A stretch of DNA of 64,000 nt from Prevotella sp. Its GTDB lineage: Bacteria > Bacteroidota > Bacteroidia > Bacteroidales > Bacteroidaceae. Location: assembly GCA_017557405.1 (NCBI GenBank), contig JAFYYV010000048.1, forward strand, positions 1-64,000, given 5' to 3'. A program made the position numbers and the translations under genes. Of the stretch, positions 51,634 through 61,541 are shown piece after piece (the first letter of the stretch is position 1; each line of letters starts with the position of its first letter). Under the pieces are notes generated by a model that saw only the letters and a program-made list of their open reading frames with translations, had not been told where the DNA came from and did not search any database.

Positions 51634-52212
51634 CTATTTACAACAATAGCTTTTGCTGAATATTAACATGGGTTCTTCCTCGTTCTCAGAAAGGAAATAG
51701 ATGTCTAGTCCAAATTCTCCACTCACAGAGAAATTCAATATGAACTTATGTCCATATTGTGATGTTGGAACTTTTTGATAATGACGGTCATTCTCAAAAG
51801 GATTGTATTTTGGTCTGACGAATCCATACTTTTGAACAATGGGGCTCCATGTGAACCCTGTCTCCCATTCATTTGGAATAAAAAGATTGGATCTGATGTA
51901 TGTAGGATCTGCTTTGAGAACCAGCATTTCCATATTATTTTCCTTGATGGTGTCAATGAGATGGAACCCGCAGCTTTGGTATTCAATATTCAGTTGGGAG
52001 ATACACAATAGTTCAGTATGTAGAAACATATATCCAAACCCATACTTCGCAATCAATCGGTCACAAAGAATAGTTGTGTTAACGGCATTCATCTCTGGCA
52101 ACCAGAGTTTCACATCAACATCTTCACAGTAACTGCCACATAGCAAATTACCATGTTCCATCTTTTTCTTGATTCGTTCTCTTGCTTTTTCGTATTCAAT
52201 ATCGTTTTCCAT
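51634..52212 (-). CDS. Hypothetical protein
   Basis: I do not recognise this 192-residue protein. The start at 52212 (MENDIEYEKARERIKKKMEHG) avoids overlap with the yifB gene and is preferred to a longer frame beginning at 52290. No signal peptide or membrane segment is seen. It is AT-rich compared with its neighbours, contains several cysteines (LLCGSYCEDV and a CysCys near the C-terminus) and looks like a compact alpha/beta protein. It follows yifB by 22 bp on the same strand, so it is probably co-transcribed. Confidence 0.55.
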   Translation of the reverse strand: MENDIEYEKARERIKKKMEHGNLLCGSYCEDVDVKLWLPEMNAVNTTILCDRLIAKYGFGYMFLHTELLCISQLNIEYQSCGFHLIDTIKENNMEMLVLKADPTYIRSNLFIPNEWETGFTWSPIVQKYGFVRPKYNPFENDRHYQKVPTSQYGHKFILNFSVSGEFGLDIYFLSENEEEPMLIFSKSYCCK

Positions 52213-52234
52213 AACCTCTCTAATAATAATCTTC

Positions 52235-53776
52235 TCATCTCTCTGCCCAATCACCTCTGTCAAGGTTTCGATAGCCGATGGCTTCGGCAATATGTTGACT
52301 TAGCACGTGCTCTGAACCGTCAAGGTCGGCAATGGTGCGAGCTACTTTCAGGATGCGGCTGTATGCGCGAGCCGAAAGTGAAAGCCGATCCATTGCCATG
52401 CGTAGCATTTGAATGCCAGCCTCGTCGGGTTCGGCGTATTGATGGATGAGTCGTTCGGTCATCTGGGCGTTGCAATGAACACCGGGATGTTCGCGGAAGC
52501 GGGCTTCCTGAATCTGTCGGGCGGCGATGACACGAGCGCGGATGTTCTCTGACGGTTCGCCGGGTTTAGTCTTCGAGATGTCTCTGAAAGGAACGGGCGT
52601 GATCTCGATTTGTATGTCTATTCGATCCATCAAAGGCCCAGAGATGCGCGACATGTAACGGGCAATCTGGCCAGGTGTGCAAACACAGGTATGCGTCGGG
52701 TCGCCATAATAGCCGCAAGGACAAGGGTTGCACGATGCCACGAACATGAACGAACAAGGGAGTGTGAGCGAGTATTTCGCTCGACTGATAGTGATCTGTC
52801 GGTCTTCGAGCGGTTGCCGCAGCACTTCGAGCGTTTGTTTGTTAAATTCAGTAAGTTCGTCAAGGAACAAAACCCCATGGTGGGCCAGTGAAATCTCACC
52901 GGGTTGAGGATTTGTACCGCCACCTACGAGGGCCACTTCTGAGATGGTGTGGTGAGGTGCGCGGAAAGGACGTTGCGAGATGAGTGTGTCGTTACGCCCC
53001 AGTTTACCAGCAATCGAGTGTATCTGCGTGGTTTCCAGACTCTCGGCCAGCGATAGCGGGGGCAGAATGCTTGGTAACCGCTTGGCCATCATTGATTTAC
53101 CCGAACCAGGAGACCCGATCATAATCAGGTTGTGTCCGCCAGCGGCCGCCACTTCCAATGCGCGTTTTGCTGCTTCTTGCCCATGTACGTCCGCAAAATC
53201 GAGGTCGAATTTCGATTGTTGCTCGTAGAATTCGCGCCGTGTGTCGATAACGGTGGGTTCGAAAGACTTTCGTCCCGAGAGGAAGTTGATGACATCTGTG
53301 AGCGACCGCATTCCATAGACCTCCAGATTGTTTACCACCGCCGCCTCGCGCACATTCTGCTCAGGTACGATGAGTCCTTTGAACTGTTCTTTGCGGGCGC
53401 GAATAGCTATGGGTAGAGCGCCTTTCACAGGTTGCAGCGTACCATCGAGACTCAACTCGCCCACCATCATGTAGCTTTCTAAGTCAGGACATTCCATGCT
53501 TCCACTGGCTGCCATCAGGGCGATGGCCAGTGGTAGGTCGAACGACGAACCCTCTTTGCGCAGGTCGGCAGGAGCCATGTTCACGGTGATATCGCCGTGT
53601 GGAAATTTATATCCAATGTGTTGCAGGGCGGCAGCGATGCGTTCGCGTCCTTCACGTACGGCGGTGTCCCCCAGTCCTGTGAAATGGTACATCACACCAA
53701 TGGTTAGGCTCACCTCGATAGTGATGGTTGTCACATCGAGTCCGTTGACGGCCGCGCAGTAGGTTTTTACGAGCAT
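52235..53776 (-). CDS. YifB/ComM family AAA ATPase (Mg-chelatase-like)
   Basis: ComM-type proteins are hexameric helicases that help branch migration during uptake and integration of DNA. The 513 residues (start at MLVKTYCAAVNGLDV, the family's usual beginning) hold an N-terminal Lon-like domain (ITVNMAPADLRKEGSSFDLPLAIAL), Walker A GSPGSGKSMMAKRLP near 220, Walker B GVLFLDELTEFN, a zinc-finger-like CNPCPCGYYGDPTHTCVC insertion, and a C-terminal Mg-chelatase region (RMAMDRLSLSARAYSRILKVARTIADL). A longer frame to 53809 is less likely. Confidence 0.92.
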   Translation of the reverse strand: MLVKTYCAAVNGLDVTTITIEVSLTIGVMYHFTGLGDTAVREGRERIAAALQHIGYKFPHGDITVNMAPADLRKEGSSFDLPLAIALMAASGSMECPDLESYMMVGELSLDGTLQPVKGALPIAIRARKEQFKGLIVPEQNVREAAVVNNLEVYGMRSLTDVINFLSGRKSFEPTVIDTRREFYEQQSKFDLDFADVHGQEAAKRALEVAAAGGHNLIMIGSPGSGKSMMAKRLPSILPPLSLAESLETTQIHSIAGKLGRNDTLISQRPFRAPHHTISEVALVGGGTNPQPGEISLAHHGVLFLDELTEFNKQTLEVLRQPLEDRQITISRAKYSLTLPCSFMFVASCNPCPCGYYGDPTHTCVCTPGQIARYMSRISGPLMDRIDIQIEITPVPFRDISKTKPGEPSENIRARVIAARQIQEARFREHPGVHCNAQMTERLIHQYAEPDEAGIQMLRMAMDRLSLSARAYSRILKVARTIADLDGSEHVLSQHIAEAIGYRNLDRGDWAER

Positions 53777-53837
53777 AGTGTCAGGTTCTTCTTGGTTGTA
53801 GTTCTTCATTCAGATAGACATTCGTCCATCGTCCTTG

Positions 53838-53868
53838 CAAAGATAATGAAAATCCTCTTATCTTCAAA
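53838..53868 (-). promoter_or_regulatory. Promoter of yifB
   Basis: Read on the minus strand, TTTG (53868-53865) and TATCTTTG (53845-53838) are 19 bp apart. The transcript would start about 55 bp before the chosen ATG. Confidence 0.75.
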
Positions 53869-53959
53869 AGTACGAAACGACTTTTTTCAATTTGTCAGTA
53901 AAATCGACGAAATCGCGACACTATGCGAAGTTTTATTGGCATTTTAATAACCATTTTGT

Positions 53960-54080
53960 TGAGAATTTTTACTTATGGGCTGGTTTTGCCATAGCTATGC
54001 TTTGACCTTCTCAAAGCTATGCTTTAATCGACTCATAGCTATGCTTTGACAAGCTCAAAGCATAGCTTACATTTTGTCAA
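53960..54080. repeat. 22-bp-period repeat array, copy C
   Basis: AGCTATGCTTT units start at 53993, 54015 and 54037, exactly 22 bp apart; an inverted partial unit (AAGCATAGCT) follows at about 54058 and then TTACATTTTGTCAAA. The lead-in TTTGTTGAGAATTTTTACTTAT at about 53956 matches the one before copy A with one change. The rest of the gap up to the susC promoter shows no gene. Confidence 0.8.
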
Positions 54081-54263
54081 ATGCATGGTTTTGGTTTTTC
54101 GGAGTTATAGGAAAGCGTTTCAAGAGGCCTTTCGCGCGCGTACATTTATTAATATTATATGCCTCCAATACCGCGAAAGCCCCCATTTCATAGGGATTAT
54201 GCAGAATTTATCCTATTTTTTCGTTAAAAAGTGTTCAATAATCGTTCGTTTTTATAATTTTGC

Positions 54264-54294
54264 TTGTTGTTTCAATATATTTGTATTAATTTTG
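54264..54294 (+). promoter_or_regulatory. Promoter of the susCD locus
   Basis: TTG at 54264-54266 and TAATTTTG at 54287-54294 are 20 bp apart, followed by CAC. A second TAATTTTG lies at 54255-54262. The leader to the ATG is about 90 bp. Confidence 0.6.
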
Positions 54295-54392
54295 CACGAT
54301 ATAATCATATTTTGTAACAAAAATCTTTGAATCCAGAGAAAAAACAAACAAATAGTATTATTTAATTAATAACTTAAAAAGAGAGAGATTTT

Positions 54393-57300
54393 ATGGAAAA
54401 AAGATTAACAATGATCTTGGCCTGCCTGTTCCTGTCGTTAGGAATGGCGCTGGCACAAACTAAGGTCAATGGTACCGTAGTATCTCAGGAAGACGGCGAA
54501 CCAGTTATTGGTGCCACTGTCTTGGTTGTAGGTACTCAGGTGGGCACCGTGACCGATGCTAACGGACGTTTCTCTTTGACATGTCCTGCCGGCAAGCAGA
54601 CGTTGCGCATCACATATGTGGGTATGGAGCCGCTCGAGGTGAGCGCTCGTCCCAACATGCGTATCGTGCTCACTAGCGACCGGGCCGCCCTCGACGAAGT
54701 GATTGTCGTGGCCTTCGGTACCGCTAAGAAGTCAGCCTTCACAGGTTCTGCCAAAGTGGTGGGAAGTGAAGAGTTGGCATTGTCGCAGGTGTCAGACGTG
54801 ACGAGCGCACTGGCTGGTGCGGTTCCCGGTGTGCAACTTACCTCTAACAATGGTGCACCTGGTGCTTCGTCCACCATTCGTATCCGTGGTTTCGGTACGC
54901 TGAATACTACGTCAGGAGCTATGAGCCCACTGATTATCGTCGACGGTGCTCCCTATAGTGGCGACCTGAACAATCTGAACCCGAACGATGTCGAGTCGAT
55001 GACCGTGTTGAAGGATGCCGCTTCCAACGCTTTGTATGGTGCTCGTGGTGCCAATGGTGTCATCATGATTACCACCAAGAACGCCAAAGTGGGACAGGGA
55101 GCCAAGGTGACCTTCGATGCCAAGTATGGTGTGAACAGCCGTGCCCTGCAGCACTACGACGTCATCACTAGCCCTGAGGCCTACTATGAGACCCACTATA
55201 AGGCTTTGGAGAACTACTATTTGGATCAGGGACAGACAGCTGAGCAGGCTTGGCGTAGTGCCAACTCAAAGCTTACTGGCAGTCAGGCCGACGGTGGTTT
55301 GGGCTATAATATTTGGACAGTTCCCGTGGGACAGAGCCTTATCGGTCAGAATGGCAAGTTGAACCCTGCTGCTACGATGGGTCGCATTTACAATTACCGT
55401 GGCGAGGATTACCTCATTACCCCTGACGACTGGGAGGAAATTGGTACGCGTTCAGGCAATCGCCAGGAGTACAATTTCAGCGTGAGCGGTGCCCACGAGA
55501 AGGGAACCTTCTACACCTCTTTGGGTTATTTGGACAACGAGGGTATTACTGAGAAGAGTGACCACAAACGTCTCACTGGTCGTCTGCGTGCTGACTATCA
55601 GGCCAAGAAATGGCTCAAGGTAGGTGCCAACATCTCTTACACCCGTTTTGAAAGCAACTCGTTGGGCAACAATGGTGCCAGTTCTTCTACAGCTAACATC
55701 TGGGCTTTCACCAACCAAATTGCTCCTATCTATCCTGTCTATGTTCGCAATGCCGATGGCAGTATCAAAGTTGATGCTAACGGCATTCAGATGATGGACT
55801 ATGGTGACGGTATGAACGCCGGTCTGGCCCGTCCCTTCATCAGCAACGCCAACCCCATTTTGGACACCCGTCTGAACACTCGCAATAGTGAGGGTAACGC
55901 ATCGAGCGGTCACGCCTTTGCCGACTTCACTATCTTGCCGGGACTGACCTTCACCCTCAATGGTACTTATAACCTCGACGAGACCCGCTACACCTATGGT
56001 TATAACCCCTACTATGGACAGTTTGACACAACTGGTGGTACCGTTGAGAAAGAGCACTATCGCACTTATAACTACAATGTGCAGCAGTTGCTGAACTATG
56101 TGACCACCATCAAGGAGAAGCATAACTTGGGCATCATGCTCGGTCATGAGTATTATGATAGTCGCTCTGCAGATCTCTGGGCTTCCAAGCACATGATGTT
56201 CTCTCAGAGTAATCTCGAACTGAATGGTGCTGTTATTGACGACCAGGGTGCTGGTTCTACCAAGGCTCGCTACAACAACGAGGGTTGGTTCAGCCGCTTT
56301 CAGTACGACTATGACGGCAAGTACTTCTTCTCTGGTTCATACCGCCGCGATGCTTCTTCACGTTTCGATCCTGAATACCGTTGGGGTAACTTCTGGAGCA
56401 TGGGCGGTGCATGGCTCATCAACAAGGAGAGCTGGTTCAACGTCAATTGGGTGGATGAACTGAAATTCAAGGTGTCTTACGGACAGCAGGGTAACGACAA
56501 CATCGGTTCTTACCGCTACACCGACACCTTCTCGCTCTCTAACTCTGGTGGCCGTGTGGGTGTGACATTTGCTCAGAAGGGTACACGCGACATCACTTGG
56601 GAGACCACGGGCAACTTCAATACTGGTATCGAGTTCAGCCTCTTCAAAGGACGAGTGACTGGTGACATCGAGTACTATTATCGCAAGACCAGCGACATGC
56701 TCTTCCCATTCTCTGTGGCTCCTTCGCTTGGTTACAGCAGCTACTATGACAATGTGGGTGATCTGTATAACACAGGTGTCGAGGCCGACGTCAACTTCAA
56801 CATTATTCGCAAAAAGAATCTCCAATGGGACGTTCACGTGAACTTTGCTACTCTGAAGAACAAGATTACCTATCTGCACGACGACAAGAAGACCAACGGC
56901 TACTTTGATGCCAGTGGCAAGTACTGGGAAGGTTATACTCAGGGTAGCTTCTTCATTGCCGAGGGCTTGTCGATGTACTCATGGCGCTACAGGGAATTTG
57001 CCGGCGTTGACCAGGAGACCGGTCAGTCGCTGTGGTACAAGAATGTCTACGAAGAGATTCAGCAGCAGGATAAGGAAGGCAATCCTTTGTGGGAACTCGA
57101 TGACAACAATAAACCCATAATCGATCCTGAGACGGGTGAACAGATTCCCGTCATGGGTCTGGCCTACTACGACAGCAAGGGCAATCTCATCCAGCCTAAG
57201 GATGTGGCCGACTTTGAAGGCAACAAGCATAACAAGGTTATAGACCGCGAGACAACCACTGCTTATAGTGATGCCGACTTCTATATCAACAAGAAGTCTA

Positions 57301-57797
57301 CGATGCCTAAGTTCTATGGTGGTTTCGGTACTACGGTGAAGGCCTATGGCTTCGACTTCTCAATCAACTGCTCTTACCAGATTGGTGGCAAGCAGTATGA
57401 CGGCACCTATGCCAATTTCATGTCTTCGCCCGTTCCCAATAGCACCGGCTCCAACATCCACCGCGACGTGCTCAACTCGTGGACTGCCACTAATCCCAGC
57501 AACACCATTCCTCGCTGGCAGTATGCTGACGACACGTCAGCCAGCGCCTCTACTCGCTTCCTGACCGATGCAAGCTATCTGAACATTGAGAACATCAACT
57601 TGGGCTACACACTGCCTAAGTCTCTCACACAGAAGATTCAGGTGGAAGGCATTCGTCTCTATTTCGCTGCCGAGAACGTATACTATTGGTCAAAGCGTAA
57701 GGGCTTCGATCCTCGCCAGTCCTACAACGAGACGACCAACGCTACCTACTACTCGCCCATGAGAACCCTCTCGGGTGGCATTACGCTCACATTCTAA
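54393..57797 (+). CDS. SusC/RagA-type TonB-dependent outer-membrane transporter
   Basis: The 1134-residue protein imports oligomers across the outer membrane with energy from TonB. It has a signal peptide (LACLFLSLGMALAQ), a carboxypeptidase-regulatory-like domain (VNGTVVSQEDGEPVIGATVLV, about 24-100), a TonB-box-like DEVIVVAFGTAKK (near 105-117), a plug domain with the RIRGFGTLN block, and a 22-strand barrel that ends in a terminal Phe (LSGGITLTF). The linked SusD, surface lipoprotein and M6 peptidase point to peptides or proteins as cargo, as in RagAB, rather than glycans. Confidence 0.95.
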   Translation: MEKRLTMILACLFLSLGMALAQTKVNGTVVSQEDGEPVIGATVLVVGTQVGTVTDANGRFSLTCPAGKQTLRITYVGMEPLEVSARPNMRIVLTSDRAALDEVIVVAFGTAKKSAFTGSAKVVGSEELALSQVSDVTSALAGAVPGVQLTSNNGAPGASSTIRIRGFGTLNTTSGAMSPLIIVDGAPYSGDLNNLNPNDVESMTVLKDAASNALYGARGANGVIMITTKNAKVGQGAKVTFDAKYGVNSRALQHYDVITSPEAYYETHYKALENYYLDQGQTAEQAWRSANSKLTGSQADGGLGYNIWTVPVGQSLIGQNGKLNPAATMGRIYNYRGEDYLITPDDWEEIGTRSGNRQEYNFSVSGAHEKGTFYTSLGYLDNEGITEKSDHKRLTGRLRADYQAKKWLKVGANISYTRFESNSLGNNGASSSTANIWAFTNQIAPIYPVYVRNADGSIKVDANGIQMMDYGDGMNAGLARPFISNANPILDTRLNTRNSEGNASSGHAFADFTILPGLTFTLNGTYNLDETRYTYGYNPYYGQFDTTGGTVEKEHYRTYNYNVQQLLNYVTTIKEKHNLGIMLGHEYYDSRSADLWASKHMMFSQSNLELNGAVIDDQGAGSTKARYNNEGWFSRFQYDYDGKYFFSGSYRRDASSRFDPEYRWGNFWSMGGAWLINKESWFNVNWVDELKFKVSYGQQGNDNIGSYRYTDTFSLSNSGGRVGVTFAQKGTRDITWETTGNFNTGIEFSLFKGRVTGDIEYYYRKTSDMLFPFSVAPSLGYSSYYDNVGDLYNTGVEADVNFNIIRKKNLQWDVHVNFATLKNKITYLHDDKKTNGYFDASGKYWEGYTQGSFFIAEGLSMYSWRYREFAGVDQETGQSLWYKNVYEEIQQQDKEGNPLWELDDNNKPIIDPETGEQIPVMGLAYYDSKGNLIQPKDVADFEGNKHNKVIDRETTTAYSDADFYINKKSTMPKFYGGFGTTVKAYGFDFSINCSYQIGGKQYDGTYANFMSSPVPNSTGSNIHRDVLNSWTATNPSNTIPRWQYADDTSASASTRFLTDASYLNIENINLGYTLPKSLTQKIQVEGIRLYFAAENVYYWSKRKGFDPRQSYNETTNATYYSPMRTLSGGITLTF

Positions 57798-57822
57798 TGA
57801 ACAGAAAAAAGGAAACAAGAAT

Positions 57823-59469
57823 ATGAAAAAGATGAATAAAATATATTCGCTTCTTGCAGTCGCCGCCGCTACATTTGCGCTGACCGGCTGTATCGACGAG
57901 ACGTTCCCTGAGAGCAGCACCGTTACCCAGGAACAGGTAGGTGCCTCTTCGAGTGCTCTCGAAGCCACGCTGAATGGAATTCCTGCCAAGATGGTGGAGG
58001 GTTATCTGGTCTATGGTGACCAGGTGCATGAAACCGACATGGCTTACCCCCAGTTGATGTTGGCACAGACCGAAATGCTGGGCGACCTCTTCCCTGGTGG
58101 CGACCCTGGCTACGACTGGTATTCAGCCTATAACACTGTGGCCCGTAATTTTGGTGACAACAGCTATTATGCCTACCTGCCTTGGTTCACACTCTATCAG
58201 CTGATTAAAGCTTCGAACGACGTTATTGCCGCCGTTGACATGGAGAGTGAGAGCACACCTGCCAACCTGAAGGGCTTGGCTGGTCAGGCCTATGCCTCCC
58301 GTGCTTTCTACTACTATATGCTGATGGTGCTCTTTGAGCCGGTGGAGAACATCTACACCGATATCTCAGCTGTCAGGGGACTGACCGCTCCCATCGTGAC
58401 TGAGAAAACCACCGCAGAAGAGGCTAAGAACAATCCCCGTGTTACACACGACGAGATGGTCAAGTTCATTCTCTCTGACCTCGACATTGCTGAGGCTGCT
58501 TTGAAGAATTACAAACCCAGCACCAAACTGATGCCTACTCTCCCCGTAGTCTATGGCCTGAAGGCCAAGACCTACATGTGGGATGAGGACTATGCCAACG
58601 CTGCTAAGTTTGCACGTATGGCCATCGACGAGAGTGATGCCACACCTGTGACCGCCACCCAGTGGGAAGACCCCACCAGTGGATTCTGTGTAGCCAACCA
58701 AGCCTGGATGTGGTATCTGCATTACGATGCTGAGAACATGCGTAACCTTGCCAACTGGATTGGCTGGATTTCGCCCGAGTCACAGTGGAGTTATGCAAAG
58801 CTCTATCTGCCGACTATTGACCGCTCCCTCTACGACAAGATTGGTGAAAACGACTTCCGCAAGACAACTTTCGTCAATCCCGACCGTCTGAACTACTATC
58901 CCTACAAGACAGCTATGGGTAATGAGTGGCTTAATGAAGTTGCTCCCGACTATTGCGCTCTGAAGTTCCGCTGCGTAGGTGGTGACTGCAATTCCTACCA
59001 GACTGGTGGTGCTGCCGATGTGCCCGTGATGCGTATCGAGGAGATGTATCTGCTGGAGGCAGAGGCCGTGGGTGCTTCACAAGGCGTGGCTGCCGGTGTG
59101 CAGTTGCTCAACTCATTCATGCAGCAGTATCGTGATCCCGCCTACAATTTCACTAGTGGCGAACTGCGACAGTTCCAATTGGAGGTGCTCACTCAGGAGC
59201 GTATCGAGTTCTGGGGTGAGGGTAATGCATTCCCCAATGCCAAGCGTCTGAAGCCCAATGTGGTGCAGAACTACACGGGTACCAATGCCCCGGCTGACAC
59301 CTATATGATTAACTGGCAGGGCATCAAGCCCAACTGGACACTCTGCATCTCTATGTATGAGGTCGATGTCAATGCTGCTCTGAAGGGTAAGAACAACCCC
59401 AACCCCTATCAGTCTTTTGCCAAGGGTCCCACACCCATTGGAGAGTTTGCTAAGCCCGCAGCCCAATAA
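57823..59469 (+). CDS. SusD/RagB-type nutrient-binding lipoprotein
   Basis: The 548-residue lipoprotein (lipobox FALTGCIDETFP) caps the SusC barrel and binds the substrate. Family features are the helical N-terminal tetratricopeptide-like region (GLAGQAYASRAFYYYMLMVLF), the middle VTHDEMVKFILSDLDIAEAAL helix block, and the C-terminal VMRIEEMYLLEAEAVG and LTQERIEFWGEGNAFPNAKRL. The ATG at 57823 is chosen, 25 bp after the susC stop; the longer frame would overlap susC. Confidence 0.93.
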   Translation: MKKMNKIYSLLAVAAATFALTGCIDETFPESSTVTQEQVGASSSALEATLNGIPAKMVEGYLVYGDQVHETDMAYPQLMLAQTEMLGDLFPGGDPGYDWYSAYNTVARNFGDNSYYAYLPWFTLYQLIKASNDVIAAVDMESESTPANLKGLAGQAYASRAFYYYMLMVLFEPVENIYTDISAVRGLTAPIVTEKTTAEEAKNNPRVTHDEMVKFILSDLDIAEAALKNYKPSTKLMPTLPVVYGLKAKTYMWDEDYANAAKFARMAIDESDATPVTATQWEDPTSGFCVANQAWMWYLHYDAENMRNLANWIGWISPESQWSYAKLYLPTIDRSLYDKIGENDFRKTTFVNPDRLNYYPYKTAMGNEWLNEVAPDYCALKFRCVGGDCNSYQTGGAADVPVMRIEEMYLLEAEAVGASQGVAAGVQLLNSFMQQYRDPAYNFTSGELRQFQLEVLTQERIEFWGEGNAFPNAKRLKPNVVQNYTGTNAPADTYMINWQGIKPNWTLCISMYEVDVNAALKGKNNPNPYQSFAKGPTPIGEFAKPAAQ

Positions 59470-59521
59470 TGCCGGTGTCTGACAGAATTAATAAAGAATA
59501 ATAACATAACAACTTCATAAT

Positions 59522-61444
59522 ATGAAACTGAATAAATTATTCCTCGGACTCCTGGGCATGGCTGCAATGACTTTTTCGGCCTGCTCCAGCGATGACGACA
59601 AATATGAATGGGCCACGGTTTCGGGTGATCAGGTGTACTTCAGCCAGGATCTTCCTGAGGTACAGGAGATAAGCAAGTCTGCGTCGTCATTCACTGTGCC
59701 CGTGCTTCGCGTTGACGCTTCGAAAGCAATCACCGTCAATCTCGTTTCGGAGAAACCAGAGAACAGCGTGTTCACTATTCCTACGAGTGTTTCCTTCGAG
59801 GCCGGACAGAAAGAGGCTCTGGTCAACGTAACCTATAACCCCGATGATGTGGTGTATGGCAACTACGAAGACCTGACCATCGCTCTTGCCGATTCACTGC
59901 AGGGAACGGCCTATGGTGCTTCCTCTTACAACTTTAAGGCTGGTGTGACCGCTTGGGTCAGCATGGGTGAAGCCACCTATACCGACGACCTCATCAACTG
60001 CTGGTGGAATACTGGTAACCCTGTCTACAAGGTAGAGGTAGAAAAGTCGATTATCGAAGAAGGTATGTATCGCCTCGTGAATCCTTACGGAGAGGTTTAT
60101 CCATACAACGAACCTGGTGACTGGGATGCTTCTAAGGACTACTACATCACTATCAATGCCAAAGATCCTAACTTTGTTTATGTTGAACGTGGTGAAATAG
60201 GCATGGACTGGGGCTATGGCATGATTTCTGTGCGTAGTTATGTAGAGTATTATTTGGCCAATGATGTCGACTTGGAAACTGTCAAGGGCTCCCGCCCCGA
60301 CCTATTCGGTAAACTGGAGAATGGTGTCATCACCATGCCTGCGAATTCGATGCTGATTTCTATGACCGACTATAAAGAAGGCAATTGGTACATCACAGCA
60401 GCTAATGGCAAGTTCCAGGTTCTGTTGCCAGGTGCTGTCATTACCGACTACTCTGCTGAGGTGAACGTTACTGGTATCTTTACCGATCTTGCTGGCACAC
60501 CATACGCTACTGCCGAGGTGATACTGGGTGCCGACGCTACCAACGTGAAGGCTGTTGTAGTGCCTGCCAATGCTGATGCCGACGCAGTGGCCGATGCAGT
60601 GGCAGCAGGCGACCTCGAGGCTATCGATGTGGAGGAAACCGGTGTGGTCAACGTGCCTATTGCTGAGGATATGACAGGCGACCTACAGGTTGTTATAGTG
60701 GTGCTTGATGCCAACGGTGCTGTGCGCACGGTTGCATCCAGCAACACGTTCGAGTACTATGGCGGCGGTTCCAACCCTTGGAGGTCGCTGGGCATCGGAA
60801 CGTTCACCGACAACTTTGTAATGCCAAACTACTATGCTGACGCCTCTACCAAGACAGTTTGGGAGCCGCAGACCTTCGAGGTGGAGATCCTCGAGAACAC
60901 GGAAACTCCTGGCCTCTATCGTCTAGTTGACGCCTACAAGGAGGCAGGCCAGTTGTTGGATATTGACTACGAGAGCACTAACATCGAGGTGAACGCCACC
61001 AATCCTAACGGAGTCTACATTTCGGCACAGTCTACCGGTCTCTCTGATGATGGCGATGACGTGTCTATTGTAACTAACGGCGCTCGCTATTTGGGCACCT
61101 ACACATTGGATGAACTGATTGGCTATGGCTATATGGGCAAGTTGCAGGATGGTGTCATCACCTTCCCGAATTTCCCTTATAAAAATCAGGAGACAGGCGA
61201 GGTACAGTTCACCTATCAGGGTATCATCTACTTCGGCACTTCAGGTTATTATGCCGGTTCCGACGGCAGTTTCGTAATTACCCTGCCTGATGCAGCTGTG
61301 ACACAGAGCAGAAGCCAGGCTCCCGCTTTCATCAACGGCAAGAGGATGTTTGCCGGTCAGCACAAGGCTGATTTCAAGAAACTGCGCAAGCAACTTGTCA
61401 AGAAGATGAAGAGCAACGTCAAGAATCAGCAGCCTGTGTTCTAA
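59522..61444 (+). CDS. Surface lipoprotein with beta-rich repeats
   Basis: The 640-residue lipoprotein has lipobox MTFSAC (Cys21) followed by SSDDD, an acidic lipoprotein-export signal that directs Bacteroidetes lipoproteins to the outside. Residues about 35-145 form a Calx-beta/immunoglobulin-like domain (SFTVPVLRVDASKAITVNLV, PTSVSFEAGQKEALVNVTY). Two further regions begin with TDDLINCWWN-like and FTDNFVMPNYYAD segments that resemble each other (LYRLVDAYKEAGQ versus MYRLVNPYGEV), suggesting an internal duplication. Position after susD fits a SusE/F-type binding protein. The ligand is unknown. Confidence 0.75.
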   Translation: MKLNKLFLGLLGMAAMTFSACSSDDDKYEWATVSGDQVYFSQDLPEVQEISKSASSFTVPVLRVDASKAITVNLVSEKPENSVFTIPTSVSFEAGQKEALVNVTYNPDDVVYGNYEDLTIALADSLQGTAYGASSYNFKAGVTAWVSMGEATYTDDLINCWWNTGNPVYKVEVEKSIIEEGMYRLVNPYGEVYPYNEPGDWDASKDYYITINAKDPNFVYVERGEIGMDWGYGMISVRSYVEYYLANDVDLETVKGSRPDLFGKLENGVITMPANSMLISMTDYKEGNWYITAANGKFQVLLPGAVITDYSAEVNVTGIFTDLAGTPYATAEVILGADATNVKAVVVPANADADAVADAVAAGDLEAIDVEETGVVNVPIAEDMTGDLQVVIVVLDANGAVRTVASSNTFEYYGGGSNPWRSLGIGTFTDNFVMPNYYADASTKTVWEPQTFEVEILENTETPGLYRLVDAYKEAGQLLDIDYESTNIEVNATNPNGVYISAQSTGLSDDGDDVSIVTNGARYLGTYTLDELIGYGYMGKLQDGVITFPNFPYKNQETGEVQFTYQGIIYFGTSGYYAGSDGSFVITLPDAAVTQSRSQAPAFINGKRMFAGQHKADFKKLRKQLVKKMKSNVKNQQPVF

Positions 61445-61477
61445 GACAGACAGCCGATAACGATATGTAAAAGTCTC

Positions 61478-61517
61478 AAGGAGAGATGTGCCCACGTGAA
61501 GGGCACATCTCTTTTAT
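61478..61517 (+). terminator. Hairpin between lipoprotein and M6 peptidase genes
   Basis: AGAGATGTGCCC (61482-61493) pairs perfectly over 12 bp with GGGCACATCTCT (61501-61512) around a 7-base loop, followed by TTTAT. It should terminate or attenuate the susCD transcript ahead of the peptidase gene. Confidence 0.8.
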
Positions 61518-61541
61518 ACGTTAAAGACAATAATGATTGTA

